Below, in pieces: positions 17,541 through 27,072 of a stretch of DNA of 64,000 bases. A program made the position numbers and the translations under genes. The stretch's first letter is position 1, and each line of letters starts with the position of its first letter. Under the pieces are notes generated by a model, which did not search any database, was not told the DNA's origin, and saw only the letters and a list, made by a program, of their open reading frames with translations. Origin of the DNA: Acetobacteraceae bacterium AT-5844. GTDB lineage: Bacteria; Pseudomonadota; Alphaproteobacteria; Acetobacterales; Acetobacteraceae. The stretch covers positions 1-64,000 of the forward strand of contig JH599963.1 in NCBI GenBank assembly GCA_000245075.1, given 5' to 3'.

Positions 17541-18523
17541 TGCCCATGGCCCCGCTCGTTTCCATCCGCGACCTCGCGGTCGATTTCGATGGCGTGCCGG
17601 CGCTGCGCGGCCTCTCCCTCGATATCCAGCCGGGTGAAGCGGTGGGAATGGTGGGGGAGTCCGGCTGCGGCAAGTCAGTCACCTGGCTGGCCGCGCTGGG
17701 GCTGCTTCCCTCCAAGGCGCGCATTTCCGGCAGTGTGCGCCTGGGGGAACAGGAACTGGTGAACGCGCCGGCCGCCGCGCTGGAGCGTGTGCGCGGCCGG
17801 CGGGTCGCCATGATCTTCCAGGACCCGGCCAGCGCTCTGAACCCGGTGCATCGCGTCGGCAAGCAGGTGGAGGAGGCGCTTCGCCTCCACCGCGGCCTGC
17901 GTGGCGCGCCCGCCCGGGCGGAGGCGAAGCGCCTGTTCGATCTGGTGGGCATCCCCGATGCCGCGCGGCGGCTGGATGCCTGGCCGCATGAGCTCTCCGG
18001 CGGGCAGAACCAGCGCGTGATGATCGCCATGGCGCTGGCCGGCCAGCCGGACCTGCTGGTGGCCGATGAGCCGACCACGGCGCTGGACGTGACCATCCAG
18101 GCGCAGATCCTCGAATTGCTGGACAGCATCCGGCGCGAGCAGAACATGGCGCTGGTGCTGATCAGCCACGATCTCGGCGTCGTGGCCGAGACCTGCGACC
18201 GCGTGCTGGTGATGTATGCCGGCCGCGTGGTGGAGCGTGCGCCCGCCCGCGCGCTGTTCGATGCGCCGGCGCATCCCTATGCGCGGGGCCTGCTGGCCGC
18301 GCTGCCGCCGCTGGAAGGCCCGCGCGAGCGGCTCTCCGCCATTCCTGGCCAGGTGCCGGACCCCATGCGCATGCCCCCGGGCTGCGCCTTCGCGCCACGT
18401 TGCCCCCAGGCCGGCCCGGATTGCGATGCCGGCGTGCCGCAATCCCGCGCGCTGGAGCCGGGCCGCTCCGTGGCCTGCCTGCGCCCGGCCCATGCGCCGC
18501 GCCAGCCGGAGTATGCGATGTGA
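17540..18523 (+). CDS. Peptide-type ABC transporter ATP-binding protein (DppD class)
   Basis: A 327-residue ATPase of the DppD/OppD type. Walker A is GESGCGKS, the signature motif is [15 protein letters not shown] (NQ rather than the commoner QRQR), and Walker B is [12 protein letters not shown]. The oligopeptide C-terminal extension carries the Cys motif [15 protein letters not shown], which in relatives holds an iron-sulfur cluster. Start and stop overlap the flanking genes (TGATG, ATGTGA), so the operon is translated as a coupled unit. It works at the inner membrane with the DppF-like subunit. Confidence 0.95.
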   Translation: MPMAPLVSIRDLAVDFDGVPALRGLSLDIQPGEAVGMVGESGCGKSVTWLAALGLLPSKARISGSVRLGEQELVNAPAAALERVRGRRVAMIFQDPASALNPVHRVGKQVEEALRLHRGLRGAPARAEAKRLFDLVGIPDAARRLDAWPHELSGGQNQRVMIAMALAGQPDLLVADEPTTALDVTIQAQILELLDSIRREQNMALVLISHDLGVVAETCDRVLVMYAGRVVERAPARALFDAPAHPYARGLLAALPPLEGPRERLSAIPGQVPDPMRMPPGCAFAPRCPQAGPDCDAGVPQSRALEPGRSVACLRPAHAPRQPEYAM

Positions 18524-19506
18524 CTTCTCCCCTGCTGCGTGCTGAAGGTCTGGTGCGCCGTTATTCTTCTCGCCAGGGCGTGTTCGGGCGTGTGGTGCCT
18601 GTCCGCGCGCTGGATGGCGTCTCGCTGGAACTGCGCAAGGGCGAGACCCTTGGCCTCGTCGGCGAATCCGGCTGCGGCAAGTCCACCACCGGCCGCCTGG
18701 TGCTGGGGCTGGAGGCGCCGGATGAAGGGCATGTCGTGTTCGATGGCGCCCCGATGCCGGCTTCCAACACGCCGGAATGGCGGCGGCTGCGCGCGCGGAT
18801 GCAGATGATCCACCAGGACCCGCTCGGCGCCCTGGACCGCCGGCTGCCGATCGGCGTGCAGATCGAGGAGCCGCTGGTCATCCACGGCCATGGCAACCGG
18901 CCCGCGCGGGTCGCGAGCCTGCTGGATGAGGTGGGGCTGCGGCCGGAACACGCCGCGCGCTACCCGCATGAGCTTTCCGGCGGCCAGCGCCAGCGCGCCG
19001 TCATCGCCCGCGCCCTGGCGACCGAGCCGGAGCTGATCGTGGCCGATGAGCCCATCAGCGCGCTGGATGTCTCCATCCAGGCGCAGGTGATGAATGTGCT
19101 GGCGGATGCGCAGGCGCGCCATGGCCTGGCGCTGCTCTTCGTCAGCCATGATCTGCGCGTGGTACGGCAGGTCAGCCACCGCGTCGCGGTGATGTATCTC
19201 GGCCGCATCGTCGAGGAAGGGGAGCCGGATGCGGTGCTGCGCGACCCGGCGCATTTCTACACGCGTGCCCTGGTCTCCGCGATTCCGCATCCCTCGCGGC
19301 GCGACGCGAAGCGCATCGTGCTGAAGGGGGACCCGCCCAGCCCGGCGGCGCGCCCGAGTGGCTGCGCCTTCCATCCGCGTTGCTCCGCGGCCATCCCCGC
19401 CTGCGCACAGCAGGTGCCGGAACTGAAGCTACGCCCCGACGGCCGGAAGGTCGCCTGCCATCTGGCGCATGGCGAGACGGCCGCCGCTTTGCAAAGGGCC
19501 GCCTGA
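18520..19506 (+). CDS. Peptide-type ABC transporter ATP-binding protein (DppF class)
   Basis: A 328-residue ATPase. Walker A is GESGCGKST, the signature is LSGGQRQRAVIARAL, Walker B is LIVADEPISALD, and a C-terminal oligopeptide-transporter motif GCAFHPRC is followed by a further Cys. I place the start at a GTG (18520) that overlaps the upstream stop codon (ATGTGA) and gives the normal family N-terminus, LLRAEGLVRRYSS. A longer in-frame ORF upstream simply overlaps dppD. It forms the ATPase heterodimer with the preceding subunit. Confidence 0.93.
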   Translation: MTSPLLRAEGLVRRYSSRQGVFGRVVPVRALDGVSLELRKGETLGLVGESGCGKSTTGRLVLGLEAPDEGHVVFDGAPMPASNTPEWRRLRARMQMIHQDPLGALDRRLPIGVQIEEPLVIHGHGNRPARVASLLDEVGLRPEHAARYPHELSGGQRQRAVIARALATEPELIVADEPISALDVSIQAQVMNVLADAQARHGLALLFVSHDLRVVRQVSHRVAVMYLGRIVEEGEPDAVLRDPAHFYTRALVSAIPHPSRRDAKRIVLKGDPPSPAARPSGCAFHPRCSAAIPACAQQVPELKLRPDGRKVACHLAHGETAAALQRAA

Positions 19507-20433
19507 ATGCTGCGCTTTCTCTCCATCCGTCTGTTGCGGGCGGCGCTGACCATCGCGCTGGTCGTGACCTTCGCCTTCGTCGTGCTGCGCATGTCGGGCG
19601 ACCCGGCGCTGCTCATCATGTCGGCCGACGCGCCGCCGGAAGCCATTGCCGCCTTCCGCAAGGCCTGGGGCCTCGATGAGCCGCTGTGGAACCAATATCT
19701 CAGCTATTTCGGCGCCATCCTGCATGGCGATCTCGGCCAGTCCATGCGCGATGGGCGCCCGGCCATCGAACTGGTGGCGGAACGCATTCCCGCCACGCTG
19801 GCGCTGACGGTGCCGGCGCTGATCCTGAAGATCGGCATCGGCATCCCGGCCGGTATCTTTGCCGCCCTTCACCGCAATTCCTTCCTGGACCGCGCGGTGA
19901 TGGTCACGGCCGTGGCCGGCTTCACCGTGCCCTCCTTCGTGCTGGGCCTGCTGCTGGTGCTGGTCTTTGCCGTGCAGCTTGGCTGGCTGCCCTCGGGTGG
20001 CCAGGAGGGCTGGCGGCATGCCATTCTGCCCATCATCACCATGGGGGCAGGGGGCGCCGCCATTCTCGCCCGCTTCACCCGCAGCGCGATGCTGGAGGTG
20101 CTCGGCCAGCCTTACATCCGCACGGCCAGCGCCAAGGGTGTCTCCTGGCGCGCCGTGGTGCGCCACCATGCGCTGCCCAATGCCGCCATCCCCACCGTGA
20201 CCATCGTGGGCTTCATGGTGGGCAGCCTGCTCGCCGGCGCCGTGGTGGTGGAGAGCGTCTTTTCCTGGCCCGGTGTCGGGCGCCTGCTGGTGGTGGCCGT
20301 GGCCAACCGCGACCTGGCGGTGGTGCAGTGCATCCTGCTGCTGGTCGCCGCGACGATGGTGACGGCGAATATCATTGTCGATCTTCTCTATGGTTTTCTC
20401 GACCCCCGGCTTCGCTCCGGCGTGAAGGCGTAA
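19507..20433 (+). CDS. Peptide-type ABC transporter permease (DppB class)
   Basis: A 308-residue inner-membrane permease starting immediately after the ATPase stop. It has an N-terminal helix (LLRAALTIALVVTFAFVVLRM), the GDLGQSMRDGRP periplasmic motif, the EAA loop LGQPYIRTASAKGVSW, and the C-terminal signature IIVDLLYGFLDPRLR. Lengths and motifs are all normal for the family. It pairs with the next gene to form the membrane channel. Confidence 0.94.
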   Translation: MLRFLSIRLLRAALTIALVVTFAFVVLRMSGDPALLIMSADAPPEAIAAFRKAWGLDEPLWNQYLSYFGAILHGDLGQSMRDGRPAIELVAERIPATLALTVPALILKIGIGIPAGIFAALHRNSFLDRAVMVTAVAGFTVPSFVLGLLLVLVFAVQLGWLPSGGQEGWRHAILPIITMGAGGAAILARFTRSAMLEVLGQPYIRTASAKGVSWRAVVRHHALPNAAIPTVTIVGFMVGSLLAGAVVVESVFSWPGVGRLLVVAVANRDLAVVQCILLLVAATMVTANIIVDLLYGFLDPRLRSGVKA

Positions 20434-20437
20434 TGGC

Positions 20438-21310
20438 ATGAGCATCGCCCTCTCTCCCGCCACGCCCGTCGCCACGCGCAAGAAGCGTGGCGGCATTCCG
20501 CCGATGGTTGCCTTCGCGCTGTTCTGGATCTTCGCCATGTTGGTCGTGGCGGCGACGGTGCAGTGGATCGCGCCGTATTCCTACACGGCGCTGGACCTGC
20601 GGGCCCGGTTGCAGCCCCCGGTCTTCATGGGCGGCACCTGGACCCACATTCTCGGCACGGATGAACTGGGCCGCGACGTGATGTCACGCCTGCTGTACTC
20701 CATCCGCCTTAGCTTGCTGATTGCCTTCGGCGCCACATTGATCGGGGCGGCGTTCGGAACGCTGCTTGGCTTCCTGGCGGCGCATCTGCGTGGCTTCGTG
20801 GAGCAGGTGGTGCTGGCGCTGGCCGACTTTCAGGCCAGCATGCCATTCCTGATCCTCGCACTCTCGGTGCTCGCCTTCTTCGGCTCCAGCCTGACGCTGC
20901 TGGTTTGCCTGCTCGGCCTGCATGGGTGGGAGCGGTATGCGCGTATCTCCCGCGGCCTCGCCATCAGTGCCAGTGCGCAGGACTATGCGGGGGCGGTGAA
21001 GCAACTCGGCGCCTCACCCTGGCGCGTCTATGGGCGTCATGTGCTGCCCAATATCGCCTCGACGCTCATCGTCTCCATGACGCTCGCCTTCCCGGAGATC
21101 ATCCTGCTGGAAAGCGGCCTGTCCTTCCTGGGCCTCGGCGTGCAGCCGCCGGAGACGTCACTGGGCAATATGGTGGGCTATGGGCGGGAATATCTCACCC
21201 GCGCGCCCTGGATCCTTCTGGCGCCTGCCAGCGTTATCGTGCTGACGACGCTTTCCGTATCCCTGCTGGGCGACTGGTTGCGGGACCGTCTGGACCCGAC
21301 CCTACGCTGA
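20438..21310 (+). CDS. Peptide-type ABC transporter permease (DppC class)
   Basis: A 290-residue permease and the last gene of the importer. The cytoplasmic N-terminus is followed by a helix (VAFALFWIFAMLVVAATV), then ILGTDELGRDVMSRLLYSIRLS, the characteristic DppC motif. The EAA loop is SAQDYAGAVKQLGAS followed by HVLPNIAS, and the C-terminus reads LLGDWLRDRLDPTLR. The five-gene set (binding protein, two ATPases, two permeases) is complete and tightly spaced, unlike the ATPase-less set at 6.9-10.3 kb. Confidence 0.94.
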   Translation: MSIALSPATPVATRKKRGGIPPMVAFALFWIFAMLVVAATVQWIAPYSYTALDLRARLQPPVFMGGTWTHILGTDELGRDVMSRLLYSIRLSLLIAFGATLIGAAFGTLLGFLAAHLRGFVEQVVLALADFQASMPFLILALSVLAFFGSSLTLLVCLLGLHGWERYARISRGLAISASAQDYAGAVKQLGASPWRVYGRHVLPNIASTLIVSMTLAFPEIILLESGLSFLGLGVQPPETSLGNMVGYGREYLTRAPWILLAPASVIVLTTLSVSLLGDWLRDRLDPTLR

Positions 21311-21376
21311 GGGGTTGGCAAAACGCTTATCCGCGCCAGGGTTCATGGGCCCCGGCGGCGGAGAGGCAGCGGCGCT

Positions 21377-21577
21377 TCAGCGCTGGCCCTGCCAACCCTC
21401 GCGGCGCAGGATGTCCTGGAAGCGGGGCGCAGTCTGAGTCGTGGCGCTGGCATCATGCGGCACGGGCTGGCCGGGTACGCGGAGAAGCGCGGCCTGACGG
21501 GCAGCCTCAGCGCTACCGAGGCGGGTGGCCTCGGACATGTCATGCTGGCCAAGGGGGCGGAAAGGCGCGACGAACAT
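21377..21577 (-). CDS. Small hypothetical with AEAARQAALL core
   Basis: A possible 66-residue protein. AGGGAG lies six bases before the ATG, a convincing ribosome-binding site for such a short ORF. The middle carries AEAARQAALLRVPGQP, and the ten residues AEAARQAALL recur exactly in another small ORF at 42363-42578. The C-terminus RFQDILRREGWQG looks like an amphipathic helix. There is no signal peptide or membrane segment, and the function is unknown. It lies between the ABC operon and the DSD1-family gene. Confidence 0.5.
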   Translation of the reverse strand: MFVAPFRPLGQHDMSEATRLGSAEAARQAALLRVPGQPVPHDASATTQTAPRFQDILRREGWQGQR

Positions 21578-21673
21578 GAGATTCTCCCTGGGCTGTTTGG
21601 CTTTGCGCTCTCTGCGTATTCCAACAGCCGAAGGAGGGTCTTCGTTGCGTAACGAGAAATTGCGTTGTGCGTC

Positions 21674-22780
21674 TTACTGCATTCTGCCTCGGGCTGGAAT
21701 AGGCCAGATTGATTCGACCCGGCCTTTCCTTACGCCCACATACCAATCATAGCGGTCAACCGTCGGGTCGCAGTGGCCGGGGATGAGGCGGAGCTTCTCG
21801 CCGAGCTTCGGCGCCTCGCCGTCCCGCACCTCCAGCTGGCCATGCTCGTCCGAGGCGCCGGTATAGGCCAGGCCGGGGCGCTGCCAGACCTTCGGGAAAC
21901 CGGAATCGGTCGGCGCCGCCTTATGCCCGGCATCCAGCACCGCGCGGCCGGCCCGCGCCGTGCTCATCACCTGAGAGAGCAGGAACAGCGCGTGGCGGAA
22001 GGGGGGCGCGTCCTCATTCGCCGCGTAGTCGGCATCCATGAAGGCATAGGAGCCGGCCTGGATCTCGGTGAAGATGCCGCTCGTCGCTTCATGCATGAAG
22101 GTGCCGCTGCCGCCGCCTCCCACGATCTCGCAGGCGAGGCCCTGCTGGCGCAGCTGCTCCACCGTGCGGCGGGTATGCTCCACCACTCCGGCGATCGTCG
22201 CGGCGCGCTGCTCCGGCTTGCGCTGGTGCTGGGCGCCGCCGTGATAGGCCTGCAGCCCGCCAAAGATCAGGTGCGGGCTGGCGGCGATACGCTGAGCCAG
22301 CGCCACCGCTTCCGGCCCCGGCGACACGCCGCAGCGGCCGGAGCCGACATCGATTTCCACCAGCAGGCGCAAGCGCTGCCCGGCGGCCTCCGCGGCCTGC
22401 TCAGCCAGGGCGATGCCGGCCTCGCCATCCGCGCACAGGGCGATCTTCGCGATGCCGGAGAGCGCCAGCAGCCGGGACAGCTTTTGGGGAGAGACCACCT
22501 CGTTGCTGACCAGGATGTCCGACACCCCGCCCCAGGCCAGGGCTTCCGCCTCCGCCACCTTCTGCACGCACTGCCCCACAGCTCCGCGCTTCATCTGCTG
22601 GAGCGCGACGACCGGCGATTTATGCGTCTTGGCATGGGCCCGCAGCTTCGCCCCCGTCGGTGCCAGGAAAGCCGCCATGGCATCCAGATTCGCCTCGAAG
22701 GCGTCCAGGTCGAGAATCAGGGCCGGGGTGTCGACCTCATCCTCGCGCATGCCGGGTTCGGCGGGGGGGCGTTGGGGCAT
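21674..22780 (-). CDS. DSD1-family PLP-dependent enzyme (D-threonine aldolase / D-serine dehydratase-like)
   Basis: A 368-residue fold-type III PLP enzyme with an alanine-racemase-like barrel plus a DSD1 C-terminal domain. The PLP Lys is expected in LRAHAKTHKSP near residue 50, and the phosphate loop in VGGGGSGTF. C-terminal metal ligands fit the IPGHCDPTVDRYDWY block, whose His and Cys bind divalent cation in D-threonine aldolases and D-serine dehydratases. Related enzymes act on D-threonine, D-3-hydroxyaspartate or D-serine, and the exact substrate cannot be told. GGAG ten bases before the ATG supports the start at 22780. Confidence 0.88.
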   Translation of the reverse strand: MPQRPPAEPGMREDEVDTPALILDLDAFEANLDAMAAFLAPTGAKLRAHAKTHKSPVVALQQMKRGAVGQCVQKVAEAEALAWGGVSDILVSNEVVSPQKLSRLLALSGIAKIALCADGEAGIALAEQAAEAAGQRLRLLVEIDVGSGRCGVSPGPEAVALAQRIAASPHLIFGGLQAYHGGAQHQRKPEQRAATIAGVVEHTRRTVEQLRQQGLACEIVGGGGSGTFMHEATSGIFTEIQAGSYAFMDADYAANEDAPPFRHALFLLSQVMSTARAGRAVLDAGHKAAPTDSGFPKVWQRPGLAYTGASDEHGQLEVRDGEAPKLGEKLRLIPGHCDPTVDRYDWYVGVRKGRVESIWPIPARGRMQ

Positions 22781-22873
22781 GGGCGCGGGTCTCCGGCTTC
22801 GTGAGTCGGAGGGAATGCTAGGACAGGGCCGTGGCGGAGGAAATCCAGGGACAGCCGTTTCCGGGAAGAGCCT

Positions 22874-23242
22874 TCAGGCCCAGTGCCGTTGGTCCGCACG
22901 CCATGCATCCGCCAGCCAGGCCCGCGCGTGACGAGGGCCGCGCGGTGTCACCACCCGCAGTGGCATGAGCCGATAGAAACGTCCCTCGTAATCGGCCAGG
23001 CGGCCCAGCGCGCGCGGCGTGGGGCGGATGAGCAGGCCCCGGACCTCGCCCGGGCCACGGCGCAGGGTAGGATAGGGCGTTCCCCGCAGCGCCACGCGCT
23101 GATAGCCCGGCGCCAAGGCCGGGATGCCCCGGCGATGCAACAGGGCATCGCCGGAATAGCGGGCCAGCACGCGCGGCTTCAGCAGCGTGCCATAAATAAA
23201 AATGGGGAGCCGAGGCCCCCCATATTTGTCAGTGGCCGGCAT
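22874..23242 (-). CDS. Gamma-glutamylcyclotransferase-like (GGCT/AIG2) protein
   Basis: A 122-residue protein of the GGCT/AIG2 fold. The diagnostic substrate-binding motif FIYGTLLKP lies at residues 15-23, and the catalytic Glu is expected in [14 protein letters not shown]. Members cyclise gamma-glutamyl amines, degrade glutathione-derived peptides, or act on related amides. The first codons overlap the end of the phosphohexomutase gene by 14 bases, so it is translated as the last cistron of the galU-ugd-mutase operon. That link is positional, and no sugar-related function is known. Confidence 0.82.
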   Translation of the reverse strand: MPATDKYGGPRLPIFIYGTLLKPRVLARYSGDALLHRRGIPALAPGYQRVALRGTPYPTLRRGPGEVRGLLIRPTPRALGRLADYEGRFYRLMPLRVVTPRGPRHARAWLADAWRADQRHWA

Positions 23243-24641
23243 TCTCGCCGGAGAAGTCCGGCGCCGCGAGGCCGGAGGCCTCCACCTGCTCGGCCAGCAG
23301 GGCCTTCAGACGGTCCAGCCCGTCTTCCGTCTTGGCCTCGGCACGGGCCACCAGCACCGCCTGGGTGTTGGAGGCGCGCAGCAGCCACCAGCCATCCTCG
23401 GTCAGCACGCGCACGCCATCCACATCCTGCACATTGGCGCCCGAGGCGGCGAGGCGGGCCTTCACCTCCTGGATGACGCCGAACTTGCGCTCATCCGGGC
23501 AGTCGAAGCGCAGCTCGGGGGTGTTGATCACCTTGGGCAGCGCGTCGCGCATCTGGGCGAGGCTCTCGCTGGCGCGCGCCACGATGCCCAGCAGGCGGAT
23601 GGCGGAATAGGGCGCGTCGTCGAAGCCGTACCACTTGTCGTTGAAGAAGATGTGGCCGGACATCTCGCCCGCCAGCGGGGACTTGGTCTCCGCCATCTTC
23701 GCCTTGATCAGGCTGTGGCCGGTCTTCCACATCAGCGGCGTGCCACCGGCCTTGCCCACTTCGTCGAACAGCACCTGGCTGGCCTTGACGTCGGCGATGA
23801 TGGTGCCGCCGGGGTGGTTCTTCAGCACATCCCGCGCCAGCACGACCAGAAGCTGGTCGCCGAACAGCATGTTGCCCTCGCCATCCACGGCGCCGATGCG
23901 GTCCGCGTCGCCATCGAAGGCGATGCCGAGATCGGCGCCCTGCTTCTTCACCTCGGCGATGATCTGCTCAAGGTTCTTCAGCACCGTCGGGTCGGGGTGG
24001 TGGTTGGGGAAGCGGCCGTCGATGTCACCATTGATGACGGTATGCTGCCCGGGCAGCTTGGCGACGAGGCGCTTGGTGATCTCGGAGCCCGAGCCATTGC
24101 CCGGGTCCCACACCACCTTCAGCGCGCGGTCGCCGCCGTCGTAATCCTTGAGGACGCGGGCGATATAGGCGTCCGACACATCGACCTGGGTGGAGGAGCC
24201 CGAGGCTTCCGGCACCACGTCGCCGCTGGCGGCCATGCGGCCGATTTCCAGGATCTGCGGGCCGAAGAAGGGCTTCTTCCCCAGCATCATCTTGAAGCCG
24301 TTATAGTCCGGCGGGTTGTGGCTGCCGGTCACCATGACGGCGCCGTCCGCCTTCAACTCGTAGGAGGCGAAGTAGAGCATCGGCGTCGGGCCGCAGCCGA
24401 TGCGCGCCACTTCCAGCCCGCAGGCGACAAGACCGGCGACCAGCTGCTTTTCCAGCTCCGGCGAGGAGAGGCGGCCGTCATAGCCGACCGCGACCTTCTT
24501 GCCGCCCTCCCGCGCCACGATGCTGCCGAAGCAGCGGCCGATGGCGAAGGCGTCAGCGCCGGACAGCGTCTTACCGATGACGCCGCGGATGTCGTATTCG
24601 CGCAGCGAGGTGGGGTGGAAGTCGTGGCGGAAGGCGGTCAT
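23229..24641 (-). CDS. Phosphomannomutase/phosphoglucomutase
   Basis: A 470-residue alpha-D-phosphohexomutase of the ManB/AlgC type that interconverts hexose 1- and 6-phosphates. The catalytic phosphoserine loop is [14 protein letters not shown], the Mg-binding loop is [12 protein letters not shown], and the sugar-specificity loop is GEMSGHIFF. The C-terminal phosphate-binding block [17 protein letters not shown] is intact. The start at 24641 removes a spurious in-frame extension. It follows ugd by 34 bases and supplies glucose-1-P or mannose-1-P for the nucleotide sugars made by its neighbours. AlgC-like dual specificity is likely but not proven. Confidence 0.94.
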   Translation of the reverse strand: MTAFRHDFHPTSLREYDIRGVIGKTLSGADAFAIGRCFGSIVAREGGKKVAVGYDGRLSSPELEKQLVAGLVACGLEVARIGCGPTPMLYFASYELKADGAVMVTGSHNPPDYNGFKMMLGKKPFFGPQILEIGRMAASGDVVPEASGSSTQVDVSDAYIARVLKDYDGGDRALKVVWDPGNGSGSEITKRLVAKLPGQHTVINGDIDGRFPNHHPDPTVLKNLEQIIAEVKKQGADLGIAFDGDADRIGAVDGEGNMLFGDQLLVVLARDVLKNHPGGTIIADVKASQVLFDEVGKAGGTPLMWKTGHSLIKAKMAETKSPLAGEMSGHIFFNDKWYGFDDAPYSAIRLLGIVARASESLAQMRDALPKVINTPELRFDCPDERKFGVIQEVKARLAASGANVQDVDGVRVLTEDGWWLLRASNTQAVLVARAEAKTEDGLDRLKALLAEQVEASGLAAPDFSGENAGH

Positions 24642-24675
24642 CCGGTGTTCCTTCGTCAGTCTCACACGTAGTTCT

Positions 24676-25980
24676 TCAGGGGCGGCCGATGGAGGAGTAG
24701 GCGAAGCCTGCCTCGCGCATCTGCGCGGGGTCCCAAACATTGCGCAGATCGCACACCACCTCGCCCCGCATGGCGGCTTTCAGCTTGGCGGGGGAGATGG
24801 CGCGGAATTCGTTCCATTCGGTGATCAGCACCAGCGCGTCGGCATTCTTCGCCGCGTCCAACGCGCCGTCGGCCCAATGGATGCCGGCGGGCAGCACCTG
24901 CCGCGCATGGCCGGTCTGCGGGTCATAGGCGCGGATGCTGGCACCCGCGGCGGCGAGGGCCGGAAGGATGACGAGGGAAGGCGCGTCCCGCATGTCATCC
25001 GTCTCCGGCTTGAACGTCACGCCCAGCACCGCGATGGTCTTGCCTTCCACGGAGCCGCCGCAGGCAGCGATGACGCGCTCGGCCATCTGCTCCTTGCGGG
25101 CATCATTGGCGGCGATGGTCTGCTCGACGATGGTGACGGGCGCGCCGAGTTCCTGCGCCGTGCGGGCCAGCGCCAGCGTATCCTTGGGGAAGCAGGAGCC
25201 GCCATAGCCTGGCCCGGCATGCAGGAATTTTCTGCCAATTCGCCCATCGAGGCCCATGCCCCGTGCCACGTCATGGACATTCGCGCCGGCGCGCTCGCAG
25301 AGGTCGGCCATCTGGTTGATGAAGGTGATCTTCACGGCCAGGAAGGCGTTGGCGGCGTATTTGATCAGCTCGGCCGTCTCGATGCTCGTCTGCACCACCG
25401 GCGTCTCGATCAGGTAGAGCGGGCGGTAGAGGCGCTTCAGCACGGCGGCGGCGCGCTCGCTCTCCACGCCGATGACGACACGGTCCGGGCGCATGAAATC
25501 GCCGATGGCGTTGCCTTCGCGCAGGAATTCCGGATTGGAGGCGACGTCGATCTGCACATCCGGCCGCGCGGCGGTGACGATTTCCTTCACTTTCCGGCCT
25601 GTGCCGACGGGGACGGTGGATTTCGTCACCAACACCAGAGGACCTTCGGCGGCCTTGGCCACCTGCTCGGCGGCGGCGAAGACATAGGTGAGGTCGGCAT
25701 GGCCATCGCCGCGCCGGGTGGGCGTGCCGACAGCCAGGAAGACGGCATCGGCGCCGCGAATAGCTTCCTTCAGCTCCGTGGTGAAGGTCAGGCGACCATC
25801 ACGCGCATTCTCCTCGACCAGCTTGTCGAGGCCGGGCTCGTAGATGGGAATGCGGCCCTGGCGCAGCGCCTCGATCTTGGACGGATCGGTATCGACGATG
25901 CAGACATCGACCCCGAATTCCGCGAAGCAAGCACCAGAGACGAGGCCGACATAGCCGGCCCCGAGCATCGCAATCCGCAT
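24676..25980 (-). CDS. ugd: UDP-glucose 6-dehydrogenase
   Basis: A 434-residue NAD-dependent enzyme that oxidises UDP-glucose twice to UDP-glucuronate, a precursor of acidic exopolysaccharides and lipid modifications. Visible are the Rossmann loop [17 protein letters not shown] at the N-terminus, the linker helix [18 protein letters not shown], and the catalytic-Cys motif [13 protein letters not shown] near residue 260. The C-terminal UDP-binding domain has [16 protein letters not shown]. It lies 12 bases after galU, which makes its substrate. Confidence 0.96.
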   Translation of the reverse strand: MRIAMLGAGYVGLVSGACFAEFGVDVCIVDTDPSKIEALRQGRIPIYEPGLDKLVEENARDGRLTFTTELKEAIRGADAVFLAVGTPTRRGDGHADLTYVFAAAEQVAKAAEGPLVLVTKSTVPVGTGRKVKEIVTAARPDVQIDVASNPEFLREGNAIGDFMRPDRVVIGVESERAAAVLKRLYRPLYLIETPVVQTSIETAELIKYAANAFLAVKITFINQMADLCERAGANVHDVARGMGLDGRIGRKFLHAGPGYGGSCFPKDTLALARTAQELGAPVTIVEQTIAANDARKEQMAERVIAACGGSVEGKTIAVLGVTFKPETDDMRDAPSLVILPALAAAGASIRAYDPQTGHARQVLPAGIHWADGALDAAKNADALVLITEWNEFRAISPAKLKAAMRGEVVCDLRNVWDPAQMREAGFAYSSIGRP

Positions 25981-25992
25981 CCCAGTCGACCC

Positions 25993-26862
25993 TTAAACGT
26001 AGCGCGGCAGGAACTTGCGCACGGCATCCGCCAGATCGGGGCGGTCCAGCGCGAAGGCGATCTGCGCTTCCAGGTAGCCGATCTTGTCGCCGCAGTCGAA
26101 GCGGCGGCCTTCATAGCGCAGGCCGTGGAAGGGCTGGGTCGGGATCAGCTTGGCCATGGCGTCGGTGAGCTGCACCTCGCCGCCCGCGCCCTTTTCCATC
26201 TTGGCCAGGAAGGGCACGACCTCGGGCATCAGCACGTAGCGGCCGATGATGGTGAGGTTGGAAGGCGCCTTGTCGACCGGCGGCTTCTCCACCAGCCCCT
26301 TCACGGAGACGAGCCTGCCCTTGTCTTCCTTGATGTCCAGCACGCCATACTTGTTGACGCGGTCCATCGGGACTTCCTCGATGGCGACGACATTGCCGCC
26401 CGTCTCCATATAGGCGTCGGCCAGCTGCTTGGTGCAGGAGACCTCGCACTGCATCAGGTCATCCGGCAGCAGGATCGCGAAGGGCTCGTCACCGATGAAG
26501 GAACGGGCGCACCAGATGGCGTGGCCAAGGCCCATCGGCACCTGCTGGCGCACGGTGGAAATGGAGCCGGGCGGGAGCTGAAGGCCGCGCAGCTCGTCCA
26601 GCTCCTTCTGCTTCTCGCGCTCCACCAGGGTGCGCTCCAGCTCGTAGGCCACGTCGAAATGCTCGACGATGGCGGTCTTGCCCCGGCCCGTGACGAAGCA
26701 GAACTGCTCGATGCCCGCCGCACGCGCCTCATCCACCGCGTACTGGATCAGCGGGCGGTCCACCACCGGCAGCATTTCCTTGGCCAGGGCCTTGGTGGCG
26801 GGCAGAAAGCGCGTGCCGAGGCCGGCAACAGGCAGAACGGCCTTCTTGAGCGGTTTCGTCAC
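25993..26862 (-). CDS. galU: UTP-glucose-1-phosphate uridylyltransferase
   Basis: A 289-residue nucleotidyltransferase converting UTP and glucose-1-phosphate into UDP-glucose and diphosphate. It shows the GalU signature AGLGTRFLPATKALAKEMLP, the acidic IQYAVDEARAAG helix, LPDDLM for metal binding, and GLVEKPPVD. It heads an operon with ugd, the phosphohexomutase and the GGCT-like gene, which together make UDP-glucuronate from hexose phosphates. A 210-base gap upstream, shared with the divergent-looking end of the J-domain gene, should hold the promoter, but I could not fix its position. Confidence 0.97.
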   Translation of the reverse strand: MTKPLKKAVLPVAGLGTRFLPATKALAKEMLPVVDRPLIQYAVDEARAAGIEQFCFVTGRGKTAIVEHFDVAYELERTLVEREKQKELDELRGLQLPPGSISTVRQQVPMGLGHAIWCARSFIGDEPFAILLPDDLMQCEVSCTKQLADAYMETGGNVVAIEEVPMDRVNKYGVLDIKEDKGRLVSVKGLVEKPPVDKAPSNLTIIGRYVLMPEVVPFLAKMEKGAGGEVQLTDAMAKLIPTQPFHGLRYEGRRFDCGDKIGYLEAQIAFALDRPDLADAVRKFLPRYV

Positions 26863-27072
26863 GTGGGCTGGTCCCTCTCTGAAGTGTCGTGGCTAAGCCT
26901 GCCATGCAGAGACGGCAGGAATGTGGCCGGCGCGGCAGCATTGCCATGGGAAGGCCGTGCCGTCCATTGCCGTGGCGGAGCATCAAACGTTTGAGCACAA
27001 AGAAATTTTCGGGAAAAAGCGCAGGCTAAACGAGGCGGTGACGCAACCTTGAGGCCAGGACTGGCAGATTGT

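Noticed and set aside
24499-26994. 831-codon plus-strand ORF across ugd and galU
   Set aside because: It is antisense to well-supported genes and shows only composition-driven low-complexity protein.
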